Assembly (NCBI GenBank): GCA_026982565.1
Contig: JALSGV010000105.1
Location: forward strand, 1-54,720
Direction of reading: 5' to 3'
DNA length: 54,720 bases
DNA from: Gammaproteobacteria bacterium
Lineage (GTDB): Bacteria > Pseudomonadota > Gammaproteobacteria > SZUA-140
In this document: piece after piece, positions 41,849 to 49,499 of the stretch
How positions within the stretch are numbered: position 1 is the stretch's first letter
How the letters are laid out: the number at the start of each line of letters is the position of its first letter
Program-made: the position numbers and the translations under genes
The notes under the pieces: model-generated
The model's database searches: none
What the model saw: only the letters and a program-made list of their open reading frames with translations
What the model was told of the DNA's origin: nothing

Positions 41849-42364
41849 TCACCCTTCCAGGGAGGAAACCGGCTGTTTGCGAGCGCGCCCCACAGGCAGC
41901 ATATTACGTGTCAATTCTTTGGCCATATAGATATCCACCTCCTCAGGCTCGAAGAAGGCGCCACGAAATTCTCCATCCACCAGGTTGAAGACAATGAAAT
42001 AGGTTTCCCCGGCCTTGAGATTGAACTGGCGTGAGCGGCTCATTTCCTTGACATCGTGGCGCGGTCCCCAGTGCGTCTGGGAAGTTACCGAAATCCATAC
42101 GTTTCCCGGCACCATGGGGAGCATGGTGTATTCGCCCTTGGCGAGGGTCATGAGATGGAAGCGGTCCGCTTCCACGGGCAGGCGATTGTCCGCGAAACCC
42201 ATGGTGCGCTCCGTGCGCGGGCGGATGAAATAGACCCTCGCCACCTCGGAATCCGGCGCCTCGCGGACGAGGGGGTGCCTGTCGTCGACCCGCGTACTGG
42301 CACAGGCCGTGATCCCAGCCATCAGTATAGCCATGATGCAAATTGCCACGAACTTGTCAGACAT
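41849..42364 (-). CDS. DUF2846-like lipoprotein
   Basis: This 171-residue protein has a lipoprotein signal peptide ending in GITAC, so Cys21 should be lipidated. The mature part contains ARVYFIRPRTERTMGFADNRLPVEAD, resembling the DUF2846 family of small envelope proteins. Aspartate is not at position +2 after the cysteine (Ala is), which by the E. coli rule favours the outer membrane. The function is unknown. It is a single gene between cyaA and a repeat remnant. Confidence 0.75.
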   Translation of the reverse strand: MSDKFVAICIMAILMAGITACASTRVDDRHPLVREAPDSEVARVYFIRPRTERTMGFADNRLPVEADRFHLMTLAKGEYTMLPMVPGNVWISVTSQTHWGPRHDVKEMSRSRQFNLKAGETYFIVFNLVDGEFRGAFFEPEEVDIYMAKELTRNMLPVGRARKQPVSSLEG

Positions 42365-42716
42365 ACTTCCTATCCCGTTTTCCCCCTATATAGACGATCA
42401 TCTCACTCAAAACAAGCGATGACAACCCTGCGGCACGCAATGGGCTGAATACAATTATGTTGTTGGCGGGTTAATAATACTTGCCACAGCCTCGCGGGTT
42501 TGCTCCAATATCGGGTCCGCCTGACGGATCAGGGAATCTTTCCCGGTTGCCGAAGCTGCTGAATGCGCATCAACCGCTCTCCACCCTGAACCCTATGTGG
42601 CCAGCCTCCATAAAATATAATACTGGGCACCTCCGGAAAGCAATAGCAGCCCTGGCAGGCAAAAGAATTTAACCTGTTAATATTATTGACTTTTTTAAAA
42701 TAAGAGGAGAAAAACC
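42365..42716. promoter_or_regulatory. Region upstream of phosphoribulokinase
   Basis: This 352-base gap lies between divergent genes. It contains the remnant of the nested palindromic repeat (42431-42476) and an AT-rich part before the kinase gene with a small palindrome ttaac-ct-gttaa (42669-42680) and a good ribosome site (AGGAG before the ATG). The palindrome is a weak candidate for a CbbR-type site; the match is only suggestive. No gene was recognised; short frames here have no family resemblance. Confidence 0.4.
42431..42476. repeat. Remnant right arm of the nested palindromic element
   Basis: The sequence cggcacgcaatgg, then gctgaataca, then ttggcgggttaata matches the right arm of the elements at 49016, 50688 and 54501. 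It lacks the roughly 36-base segment starting cctgtcctttgatttcaat that those copies carry between cacgcaatgg and ctgaatacc. The left half of the element is not present. Confidence 0.65.
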
Positions 42717-43583
42717 ATGTCCGCAAAAAATCCTGTTATTGCGGTGACTGGATCATCCGGCGCAGGCACGACAACCGTCAAGAACGCCTTCGAACACCTT
42801 TTCCGCCGTGAAAATATCAAGGCCGCCATTGTCGAAGGGGACGCCTTCCATCGCTATGATCGCCAGGCAATGAAGAAGGCCGTCGATGACGCACAGGCAA
42901 AGGGCCAGACCCTCAGCCATTTTGGCCCGGAGGCCAACCTATTCGACAAGCTCGAAGAACTGTTCCGCTCCTACGGCGAAACCGGTACCGGACAGGTGCG
43001 CAAATATCTCCATAACGCCGAAGAGGCCGCGCCCTACGGACAGGAGCCTGGCACCTTCACGCCTTGGGAGCCTGTAGAGCCCGGTTCTGACCTGCTGTTC
43101 TACGAGGGACTGCATGGCGGCGTGGTCAACGAAGAAGTGGATGTAGCGCGTTACGTGGATCTGCTGATCGGGGTCGTGCCCATTGTCAATCTGGAGTGGA
43201 TCCAGAAGATCCACCGTGATACGGCGCAACGGGGCTATTCCGCCGAAGTCGTCACCGACACCATCCTGCGCCGCATGCCCGACTATGTCAAAACCATTAC
43301 GCCGCAGTTCTCACGCACGGATATCAACTTCCAGCGCGTCCCCGTTGTCGATACCTCCAACCCCTTCATTGCCAGGGATATCCCGACACCGGACGAGAGC
43401 TTTATCGTTATTCGTTTCCGCTATCCGGAGCGCCACGATTTCCCTTACTACCTGACCATGCTCAAGGATTCATGGATGTCCCGCCCCAACACCCTGGTCG
43501 TACCCGGTGGAAAAATGGGCTTTGCCATGGAAATCATCCTCCACCCCATCATTCACGAAATGATGGAAAACAAGCGCATGTAA
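42717..43583 (+). CDS. prkB: Phosphoribulokinase, class I
   Basis: This 288-residue kinase makes ribulose-1,5-bisphosphate, the CO2 acceptor of the Calvin cycle. The P-loop GSSGAGTTT is at residues 12-20, followed by IVEGDAFHRYDR and the substrate-binding LFYEGLHGGVV. Length and motifs are those of the octameric proteobacterial (class I) type. It is alone here, with no rubisco or other cbb genes in the window. It is the main evidence that the host is autotrophic. Confidence 0.96.
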   Translation: MSAKNPVIAVTGSSGAGTTTVKNAFEHLFRRENIKAAIVEGDAFHRYDRQAMKKAVDDAQAKGQTLSHFGPEANLFDKLEELFRSYGETGTGQVRKYLHNAEEAAPYGQEPGTFTPWEPVEPGSDLLFYEGLHGGVVNEEVDVARYVDLLIGVVPIVNLEWIQKIHRDTAQRGYSAEVVTDTILRRMPDYVKTITPQFSRTDINFQRVPVVDTSNPFIARDIPTPDESFIVIRFRYPERHDFPYYLTMLKDSWMSRPNTLVVPGGKMGFAMEIILHPIIHEMMENKRM

Positions 43584-43604
43584 TTTCCCTGGGAAGCTCA
43601 CACA

Positions 43605-43627
43605 CCCCCGGCCAACTTTTCCGGGGG
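43605..43627 (+). terminator. Probable terminator after phosphoribulokinase
   Basis: cccccgg (43605-43611) and ccggggg (43621-43627) form a 7-bp GC stem with a 9-base loop in the gap between two convergent genes. The following plus-strand bases are T-rich but interrupted (atactttctggttt). It could end the kinase transcript and possibly also the hydrolase transcript from the other side. Confidence 0.5.
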
Positions 43628-43639
43628 ATACTTTCTGGT

Positions 43640-44485
43640 TTATTGCCCGCGCAGCTTACTCAAGTAGTCTGCCAGTCTGTCACGTATGGCAGGTTGATTC
43701 AGCGCAGAAATATGTTTTGCGCCGGGGATCAGCCATAAATCCCTGGGTGGCCGCGCCTGTGCAAAGAGTTGCCGGGCGTGGTGTTGCGGCACGATGGCGT
43801 CGCGCTGTCCCTGGATAATCAGCACTGGTGTCGGGCTGTAAAGGCCGATGGCTTCGGCGGGCGCATAGTCGCCGTTCACCAGCCAGGACAGCGGGTATTG
43901 CAGTGGCCAGGTAAGCCAAAAATCGGCCAGTTTCTCCCGCGCGATCTGTCGGTAGTCGCTGAACACGCTGTCGAGGATCAGGGCGCGCAGCGCCGTTGAC
44001 TGGCCGTTATGGGCGAACACATAAGCGCCCATTGCGCCACCCAGGCTTTGACCCAGCACCACGATGCTTGCCGGATCGATATCGGGTTTTTCTTGCAACC
44101 AGCGCAATGCGGCTTCGATATCCTGCATGGCGCCTTGCAGATAAGCGGTACCCTCCGATTGCCCATAGCCTCGATAATCGAACAAAAACACGTTGAAGCC
44201 GCGGTCAGGCAACCAGTACACGCTGCCGATGTGAGTGCTGACGTTTTCCGCATTGCCATGCAGAAACAACACGGTGCCGCGGGCTTTGTCCTCTCCGCCG
44301 GTTGCGGGCAAAAACCATCCATGCAAGCGGGTGCCGTCGCTGCTGTGAAAAAACACATCCTGATATTCGAGATGGATATCCGCCGGGGTGCGCAGCAGTG
44401 GTTTCATGGGTTGAAAAAACAGACTGGTACAGCCGCTCAGGGCAAGGCAAAGGATAACGATAAAAAGTGTGGCTGGATTGCGCAT
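43640..44485 (-). CDS. Lipoprotein alpha/beta hydrolase
   Basis: This 281-residue protein has a lipobox LSGC (Cys19). An alpha/beta hydrolase fold follows, with LFLHGNAEN (about 74-82), the nucleophile elbow GQSLGG (Ser147), a likely acid Asp in QGQRDAIVP (about 229) and His258 in GAKHIS. It resembles the YfhR/BEM46 type of serine hydrolase. The ATG at 44485 overlaps the stop of the DUF4105 gene (TGATG); a longer open frame starts inside that gene and is rejected. Substrate unknown. Confidence 0.85.
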   Translation of the reverse strand: MRNPATLFIVILCLALSGCTSLFFQPMKPLLRTPADIHLEYQDVFFHSSDGTRLHGWFLPATGGEDKARGTVLFLHGNAENVSTHIGSVYWLPDRGFNVFLFDYRGYGQSEGTAYLQGAMQDIEAALRWLQEKPDIDPASIVVLGQSLGGAMGAYVFAHNGQSTALRALILDSVFSDYRQIAREKLADFWLTWPLQYPLSWLVNGDYAPAEAIGLYSPTPVLIIQGQRDAIVPQHHARQLFAQARPPRDLWLIPGAKHISALNQPAIRDRLADYLSKLRGQ

Positions 44486-46449
44486 CACAGGTACCAGCGC
44501 CAGGCGAGCATCCAGTTTTCCAGACGGCGGCCGAAGGCGCGTTGCAGCGACCACTCCAGGTTCAGCGCGTGCTGGGGTGAAATAACCAGCCGCTGACTGA
44601 CGCTGAAATTGTTGTAGCTGTAGGGATTGCTGCTGCGGAAGCTGATGTGCTGGGCGTGTAATCGCAGTTTCCAGCGGGGCGTGATTTGCAACAGGAGGCC
44701 GGTTTCAGCGCCGAGGCCAGCGCTGAAATCATATTTGAAGCTGTCATTCACAAGTAGCGCGGCGTCGAGCAGGGCGAACAGCAGTAAATTATCGCTGGGC
44801 CGCAGGGCCAGTCCGCCGCCGCCATCCAGGGTGAAGGCCAAGCTGCTGGGCGAGTTGGTATTGGGCAACAGGCGGCGCTGCCATGAGGCCTGCACGCGCC
44901 AGGATATGGGGTGGAAAAACCGGCTGCGCGGTGTGAGAGAGACAATATCCACCAGGGTGAAGGCGTCCAGCTCCAGTTTTTCCCGCGCTGTGTTGTAGCG
45001 TGCGGCAATATTCAGGAAATCGATTTGTGCGCCAGGCACATAGCCGTCGTCATTGTCCAGCAAGTCGTGATAGGCGGGGCGAAGGCGTAATTGCAAGTAG
45101 TCATCATTGTTCTCGCGCAACAGGCCGGCCTGAATCATGCCGGTGGCGTGACCCTGTTCGGGCGTCGCCACCGGGCGGGGCACGGGGGTGGGAGGCCGGG
45201 CTTCGGCAATACGGCTGCGCGCCTTTAACAGCTTGAGTGATAACGGGGCAGCCACGGCCTTGTCGCGGCGTTGAGCGAGAAATTCATAACGCACATAATC
45301 GTGGGCCAGCAGAAGAATGTCGGCTTGTTGTTGCGGTTCGCGAGGTTCTTCGAGGAAATCCACGATGGATTGCTCGCCATTGGCCAGCGCCAATGCCTTG
45401 TTCTGAGCATCATCTGGCAATGACGCGGCAAGCCAGGCCAGACGTGTGCCGACGGCGGGACGGTAGACGACCTCTTTAACCAGCCCTGGTTTCCCGCTCA
45501 CCAAGCGCAGGGTGTCGGAGGGGATCACCCAGCCGCGCAATTGATCACTGAGGGCTAGATCGGGGCGGGCCACATCGAGCAAGACCAGTATCATGTAGGA
45601 ACAGTTTTCATCGAAAAAATAATATTTGAAACGCACGCCGCGCAATTCCCACACGTGGGCCAGCAGGCGGCGGATTTCATCCTGGGAAAAGGCCAGTTGA
45701 TATTCCCAGATATCGCGGCTTTCAAAATCCGAATATTCCCTGACCTTTTTGTAGTAGGGGCCGATGCCCAGGCCGCCGTAATAGCCACCAAAAATACCTT
45801 TTATGGCAAAGGCGATGCCGTTGTCCCTGCCTGTTTCGGCGCCGTAGTTGATGGCGTAGGACAACAGACGGGTGTTTTCATTTTGTTCCGGGGCATCCAC
45901 CCGCAACAGGGTGTGGCCAAACATGGACGAGGGATTGTTGATATAGGCCGAGGGAAACACCAGGGTAAGGCCGCCGGGGTTGATACCGGCATACCACTTG
46001 TCGAAGGCCGGGCAGGGCAGTGGTGCAAGTCGTTGAGGATCGAAGTGTAATTGCGCATTCAGCCATTCGTAACGGGCGATGAAGGCACATTGGGCAGGTT
46101 CATCTTTTTGCCCCCAGTTTTGCGCGGAAAAGAAGCTGCGTAACGTGGCTTCAAGCTCGGCTTGTGGATCATGCTTGCCAGTGCCAGCCGTGAAAAACGC
46201 GGGATCATCCGACTCGCTTTCCAGTCCGCCCAACAGACTCTTTTTGTAATGCAGCAGATAGCGCCATTGGGGCGTTTGCGCGAGTTGCAGGCGGCTGGCT
46301 TCGGCAATCAGTTCGCTAAGGTAGGCGGCGTTTTCCGGCGCAGACGCTGTTGCCGGAAACGGCGCACAGAAAAAAAGTGGCAGGACAATCAGACTCGTCA
46401 ACCAGGCTCGCGATGATACAGCGCGTTGCAGACGAAGGGTGATGGGCAT
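44485..46449 (-). CDS. DUF4105 (Lnb-type) envelope protein with C-terminal barrel-like region
   Basis: This 654-residue protein has a signal peptide (cleavage near TASA, residue 37). The DUF4105 domain, now called the Lnb N-terminal domain, has conserved His179 in NPSSMFGHTLLRVD and Cys283 in FDENCSYMIL. The part after about residue 430 consists of alternating strands and ends LENWMLAWRWYL, like an outer-membrane beta-barrel. A Bacteroides DUF4105 protein, Lnb, was described as a lipoprotein N-acyltransferase; applying that here is inference. The start codon lies directly behind a terminator. Confidence 0.85.
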   Translation of the reverse strand: MPITLRLQRAVSSRAWLTSLIVLPLFFCAPFPATASAPENAAYLSELIAEASRLQLAQTPQWRYLLHYKKSLLGGLESESDDPAFFTAGTGKHDPQAELEATLRSFFSAQNWGQKDEPAQCAFIARYEWLNAQLHFDPQRLAPLPCPAFDKWYAGINPGGLTLVFPSAYINNPSSMFGHTLLRVDAPEQNENTRLLSYAINYGAETGRDNGIAFAIKGIFGGYYGGLGIGPYYKKVREYSDFESRDIWEYQLAFSQDEIRRLLAHVWELRGVRFKYYFFDENCSYMILVLLDVARPDLALSDQLRGWVIPSDTLRLVSGKPGLVKEVVYRPAVGTRLAWLAASLPDDAQNKALALANGEQSIVDFLEEPREPQQQADILLLAHDYVRYEFLAQRRDKAVAAPLSLKLLKARSRIAEARPPTPVPRPVATPEQGHATGMIQAGLLRENNDDYLQLRLRPAYHDLLDNDDGYVPGAQIDFLNIAARYNTAREKLELDAFTLVDIVSLTPRSRFFHPISWRVQASWQRRLLPNTNSPSSLAFTLDGGGGLALRPSDNLLLFALLDAALLVNDSFKYDFSAGLGAETGLLLQITPRWKLRLHAQHISFRSSNPYSYNNFSVSQRLVISPQHALNLEWSLQRAFGRRLENWMLAWRWYL

Positions 46450-46453
46450 GGGT

Positions 46454-46489
46454 AAAAAAATGCCCCCGCCGAAATCGCCGGGGGCATTC
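46454..46489 (-). terminator. Intrinsic terminator between the DUF3015 and DUF4105 genes
   Basis: aatgccccc and gggggcatt (46460-46468 and 46481-46489) form a GC-rich stem. Read on the minus strand it is followed by TTTTTT (46460 down to 46455). It lies 24 bases after the DUF3015 stop, and the T-run ends only a few bases before the ATG of the DUF4105 gene. It may partly limit read-through into that gene. Confidence 0.8.
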
Positions 46490-46513
46490 AGATTCGCTGT
46501 AAAACGAACGGGG

Positions 46514-47002
46514 TCAGGTACGGGCGTAGATTGCCAGCCTATCCTGTCGCGCCATCACCCGGTACAGGTTTTCCAGCATCTTGCCAGCGGTGATGTCATC
46601 CGCGGAAAAAATCTTTCCGTAGTTTGCGCGGGCGGTGCTGAAGAAAGTGGCCTGATCTTCGGCCTTGACGCCCATCAACTGGGCCAACGAGGCGAGGGAC
46701 TCACCCTGGCCAACGGACATGTCACGGGACAGAGCGTCGAGGTTATTGCCAACGAACATGTTGACTGCGGCAGAGGCCTGGACCACGCCGCCCTCTTCAC
46801 AACCCAGAGTGCCGGAGGTGATGCCGAAGGTCTGATTGCCAAAAGTGCCATTAGTGGTAACGGCGAGTATTTGTGGAACCGTACCGCTCTGGCCATCGAA
46901 CAGAGTCGAACCCAGGCCACAGCCCACATTGTTGGGGGCCGCCATGGCGGCGGTGCTCATCATGGAGGTGGTTATTGCAGCAGTAAGCAGGATTTTTTTC
47001 AT
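46514..47002 (-). CDS. DUF3015 family secreted protein
   Basis: This 162-residue protein has a clear signal peptide (MKKILLTAAITTSMMSTAAMA, about 21 residues). The mature start NNVGCGLGSTLFDGQSG and the later LGCEEGG give two cysteines that may form a disulfide. This matches the DUF3015 family, a periplasmic family of unknown role. AGGGAG lies before the start. It is followed by a terminator and then by the DUF4105 gene on the same strand. Confidence 0.85.
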   Translation of the reverse strand: MKKILLTAAITTSMMSTAAMAAPNNVGCGLGSTLFDGQSGTVPQILAVTTNGTFGNQTFGITSGTLGCEEGGVVQASAAVNMFVGNNLDALSRDMSVGQGESLASLAQLMGVKAEDQATFFSTARANYGKIFSADDITAGKMLENLYRVMARQDRLAIYART

Positions 47003-47015
47003 CGTAAACTCCCTG

Positions 47016-47198
47016 TTATTGTCTTTGAATCGTTTTCAGAAAAATGGTTAGAGAGCTGTGCCAATCATTTCCCCAGGCATGCTCGTCAAGCGCCTTCTCG
47101 CGCCATCGCTTGAGTCTTTCAACCAACCTGTTTGCCAAATCCAGATAATATCCTAGAGTAAAAATATATTCAAAAAATTGTGCCGTCCCATTTGCCAT
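47016..47198 (-). CDS. Small hypothetical protein (60 aa)
   Basis: This frame encodes MANGTAQFFEYIFTLGYYLD and continues to a basic, aromatic C-terminal part. It starts with ATG behind a GGAAA site and ends 13 bases before the DUF3015 start. Codon use is more AT-rich than that of neighbouring genes. The peptide looks like an amphipathic helix, but I recognise no family. It could be a real small protein, a gene fragment or chance. Confidence 0.3.
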   Translation of the reverse strand: MANGTAQFFEYIFTLGYYLDLANRLVERLKRWREKALDEHAWGNDWHSSLTIFLKTIQRQ

Positions 47199-47405
47199 GG
47201 CGCCGTTTCCAGAAAACACGGGCAGCCCGTATTTCTCACCAACTGGATTGGAAGCTGGTAAACCGTATTTACCAAGCCATCAACAACAACGCAACAGAAT
47301 CATAGCGTTGACGATATTATCAAGCCGGCAACAATATCTATTGTTGCCGGCTTGATATTGTCCTTCCGGGGGTTGGTTTTGGCATCATTTCAGGCAACAT
47401 ACGGT
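47199..47405. other. Intergenic region with a 19-bp stem hairpin
   Basis: Positions 47318-47336 and 47339-47357 form a perfect 19-bp inverted repeat with a 2-base loop (tatcaagccggcaacaata and its complement). It lies about 49 bases beyond the stop of the AAA-SPOR gene. There is no T-run after it on either strand. Its core ccggcaacaata repeats the end of the nested palindromic element, so it may be two element ends joined head to head; a terminator or mRNA end stabiliser is the alternative. Confidence 0.6.
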
Positions 47406-48935
47406 CTAGTCGATAACGGCCTCCGCCTGCAGGGAAGAAATATTTCTCACCCAGGGGCCGTATTTCCTGAGAGCGGGTGGCAGTTGCCTGATCGCCTGAC
47501 GGGCCTGTTTGAGAGTGGGATACGCATTATAGATGACCAGATACCAGTCTTTCCCCTTACTGCGTGTATGCACATACGCTGCCTTGTTCAGCAAACCATT
47601 TCTCTCGATGTATTTCCGTGCGCGATCCTCGTCTTCCCAACTGGTCAACTGAACCGTGAAGTGTGCGGAATTCTGAGCCAACACCCAGGCACTGCCACGA
47701 ATACCTTGGGCAAGCTGTGTCTTTGCCATGGATTGCTGCACCGGCTGTTGTGGCTTCCTCACTTGCACCTGTTGTTGCACACTTGGCATGGCCGCCTTGG
47801 GAGTTGAAGCCTCCACCGCCTTTTTGGGGGCTGGTGTTTGAGTCACTGACAAGCTGACATCTCCATCCTCCTTCACCGCTTTTTCATGCTCACGGTCTGG
47901 TGCTGCGGCCACGTCCTGTGTGGGAACCGGCAGCAGCATGAGCTCCCGCAGATGGGCCTCTGGCACCGCTGCCGTCACAGGCACGGGTGGCGCGCTTTCA
48001 AGCAAGCTGCGATAGACGCCATACCCCCCGCCGACAATCAACCCGAACGCCACCACACTGAGGATGAACACACGGTAATGAGACACGTGACTACCCAGCT
48101 GGCTGACGGGTGACTGCACAACCTCCTCGCCATGTAAGACGCCCTGCATTACGATGTTGATATCCTTGGGAAAACCGCGCGAAACACTGTATATCCGCCG
48201 TAATTGACGAGGTGCAAAGGAGATCTCATGCCCGGCCCCGGCCACCTTGAGACAATGCTGTATATAATCCTGCGTCTGCTGGTACGTAAAGGGAGGCAGG
48301 GTAAGGCGCCGGACACGCCCCTGACTCAGCGCTGCAAGGGAAGGCATCGCAAGGGTCGATTGAATGGCATTGTCCGCCGCCAATACCAGGCCCAGCCGGG
48401 CACCACGCTTCTCGACGGCCGCCTTGATGACGAACAGCGCCTTGAGCGCAAAGGGGGAAAGCCTTTCCGCGTCGTCCACGACGACGACAATATGCGCCCC
48501 ACCGCGTATGCGCTGTTTTATCTGAATAGTGAGCGCCTCGATATCCAGGTCCAGATCCTGAAACAGTGAACGGCTGAGGCATTCCAGCAGATGTCTCTCA
48601 CCCAGGGCCTTGGTTGCGGTAATGTGGCAGAATTCCCAATCAGCAGGAATCTGCTGCAGCATCCAGCGCAGAAAGGTGCTCTTTCCGCTGCCTGGCTTGC
48701 CCGCGATGAGATAGACGGCGTCATGCTTCTCCAACCCTGACAGCACCGCCTCCAGCAGCTTCTTCATCTCCACAGTCTGAAAAACACCACGGAGATCATG
48801 GTTGGCTGCGTTGGAAAAAACCATGGAAGATACATTGGCGCCCGCCGCAGAAGCGCTGTCAACGGCATTACTACACTCTGGTTTCCCGGGCTTAGCCCCC
48901 CCGGAACCCAATGGGATGACGGTCCTGCTAGACAT
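47406..48935 (-). CDS. AAA ATPase with SPOR domain (DamX-like)
   Basis: This 509-residue protein has an ExeA-like AAA domain with Walker A GKPGSGKST (79-87) and Walker B IVVVVDDAERL (149-159). One membrane helix follows (about 288-308), then a Pro-, Ala- and Gln-rich linker and a C-terminal SPOR domain (about residues 415-500). SPOR domains bind denuded glycan at the septum, and DamX has this role in cell division; long DamX forms keep the ATPase domain. The ATG at 48935 has AAGGA upstream; the open frame runs 50 codons further into a repeat and is rejected. Confidence 0.85.
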   Translation of the reverse strand: MSSRTVIPLGSGGAKPGKPECSNAVDSASAAGANVSSMVFSNAANHDLRGVFQTVEMKKLLEAVLSGLEKHDAVYLIAGKPGSGKSTFLRWMLQQIPADWEFCHITATKALGERHLLECLSRSLFQDLDLDIEALTIQIKQRIRGGAHIVVVVDDAERLSPFALKALFVIKAAVEKRGARLGLVLAADNAIQSTLAMPSLAALSQGRVRRLTLPPFTYQQTQDYIQHCLKVAGAGHEISFAPRQLRRIYSVSRGFPKDINIVMQGVLHGEEVVQSPVSQLGSHVSHYRVFILSVVAFGLIVGGGYGVYRSLLESAPPVPVTAAVPEAHLRELMLLPVPTQDVAAAPDREHEKAVKEDGDVSLSVTQTPAPKKAVEASTPKAAMPSVQQQVQVRKPQQPVQQSMAKTQLAQGIRGSAWVLAQNSAHFTVQLTSWEDEDRARKYIERNGLLNKAAYVHTRSKGKDWYLVIYNAYPTLKQARQAIRQLPPALRKYGPWVRNISSLQAEAVID

Positions 48936-49039
48936 GTACTTGTCCTTGATTGGCCACGATCGGCGTGGCGGGCCACAGGGGCCGGTGCTATTCCTACCCC
49001 TGTCTCGCATTGTAATTATTAACCCGGCAATAATATATA

Positions 49040-49189
49040 CTTGTGAGTACCGATTTCTGTCATTCCTGCGGATGCAGGAATCCATAACCCTTTGATTTTA
49101 CTGGATTCCCGCCTTCGCGGGAATGACCATGATGCAGCGCTGTATTTTATTGAGAGTCAAGTAGTTGCAGAGATCTCGGTGCTCTCAAG
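49040..49189. mobile_element. 150-bp insert with its own inverted ends inside copy 1
   Basis: cttgtgagtaccga (49040-49053) is repeated inverted as tcggtgctctcaag (49176-49189) with 12 of 14 bases matching. The flanks carry the direct repeat atatata (49033-49039 and 49190-49196), though that sequence is low in complexity. Copy 3 at 54501 lacks this segment, so it looks like an insertion into a pre-existing element. Confidence 0.65.
49059..49127. repeat. Paired palindromic units of the attcccgc type
   Basis: Two 26-bp arms, 49059-49084 and 49102-49127, are inverted copies of each other and each is itself a small palindrome (ggattcccgccttcgcggga in the second). The pattern resembles the short attcccgc/gcgggaat palindromes found in many beta- and gammaproteobacteria, such as dRS3 of Neisseria. 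It lies inside the 150-bp insert. Confidence 0.7.
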
Positions 49190-49328
49190 ATATATATTGT
49201 ATTCAGCCATTGCGGGCCGGTTCGCTGCAAGGTGGCGAAACGCCGCTGTCGTCATTCTACAGCAAATTTCGCCAACGCAGTCAGCGGGCCGGCGCGCAAT
49301 GGCCTGTCCTTTGATTTCAATCAGTTAG

Positions 49329-49425
49329 GGACTTCAGGCCTGCGCCGGCACGGCGTTGCGGCGCTTGCCAATGGAAGCACCATTGCCTGCGCACCGCGCC
49401 TTGTTCCAGCGCAGGCCTGAAGTCC
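49329..49425. repeat. 97-bp inner inverted-repeat module of copy 1
   Basis: ggacttcaggcctgcgc (49329-49345) and gcgcaggcctgaagtcc (49409-49425) are perfect 17-bp inverted repeats. The module is absent from copy 2, where gggacttcaggcctg runs directly into aatacc. Copy 3 has the left part of it before the window ends. Confidence 0.7.
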
Positions 49426-49499
49426 TGAATACCATATATATTATTGCCGGGTTAATAAAATCTGCCGCCTTGCGGCCGGGCGCAATTACGGGTGACAAA

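Larger units (their letters stand above)
49016..49458. mobile_element. Nested palindromic element, copy 1 (443 bp)
   Basis: The two ends are perfect 24-bp inverted repeats (49016-49039 and 49435-49458) built on ttattaacccggcaataata. Inside lie the conserved core (gtattcagccattgcg, then ggccgctgtcgtcattctac, then ccggcgcgcaatgg and tttgatttcaat), also present at 50688 and 54501. This copy carries an extra insert at 49040-49189 and an inner palindromic module at 49329-49425. TA flanks both ends if the border is drawn at TTAACCC. No convincing coding sequence. It lies between the AAA-SPOR gene and the L,D-transpeptidase gene. Confidence 0.8.

Noticed and set aside
41547..41930. 127-codon frame after cyaA
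   Set aside because: It begins within cyaA, crosses a solitary repeat end and runs against the lipoprotein gene; composition is not gene-like.
42669..42680. CbbR operator before phosphoribulokinase
   Set aside because: ttaac-ct-gttaa is palindromic, but its spacing does not match the usual TNA-N7-TNA half-site pattern well enough to call it.
49232..49420. 62-codon frame inside nested element copy 1
   Set aside because: It shares residues with the frame in copy 2 only because the DNA core is repeated; the frame is shortened or altered between copies.
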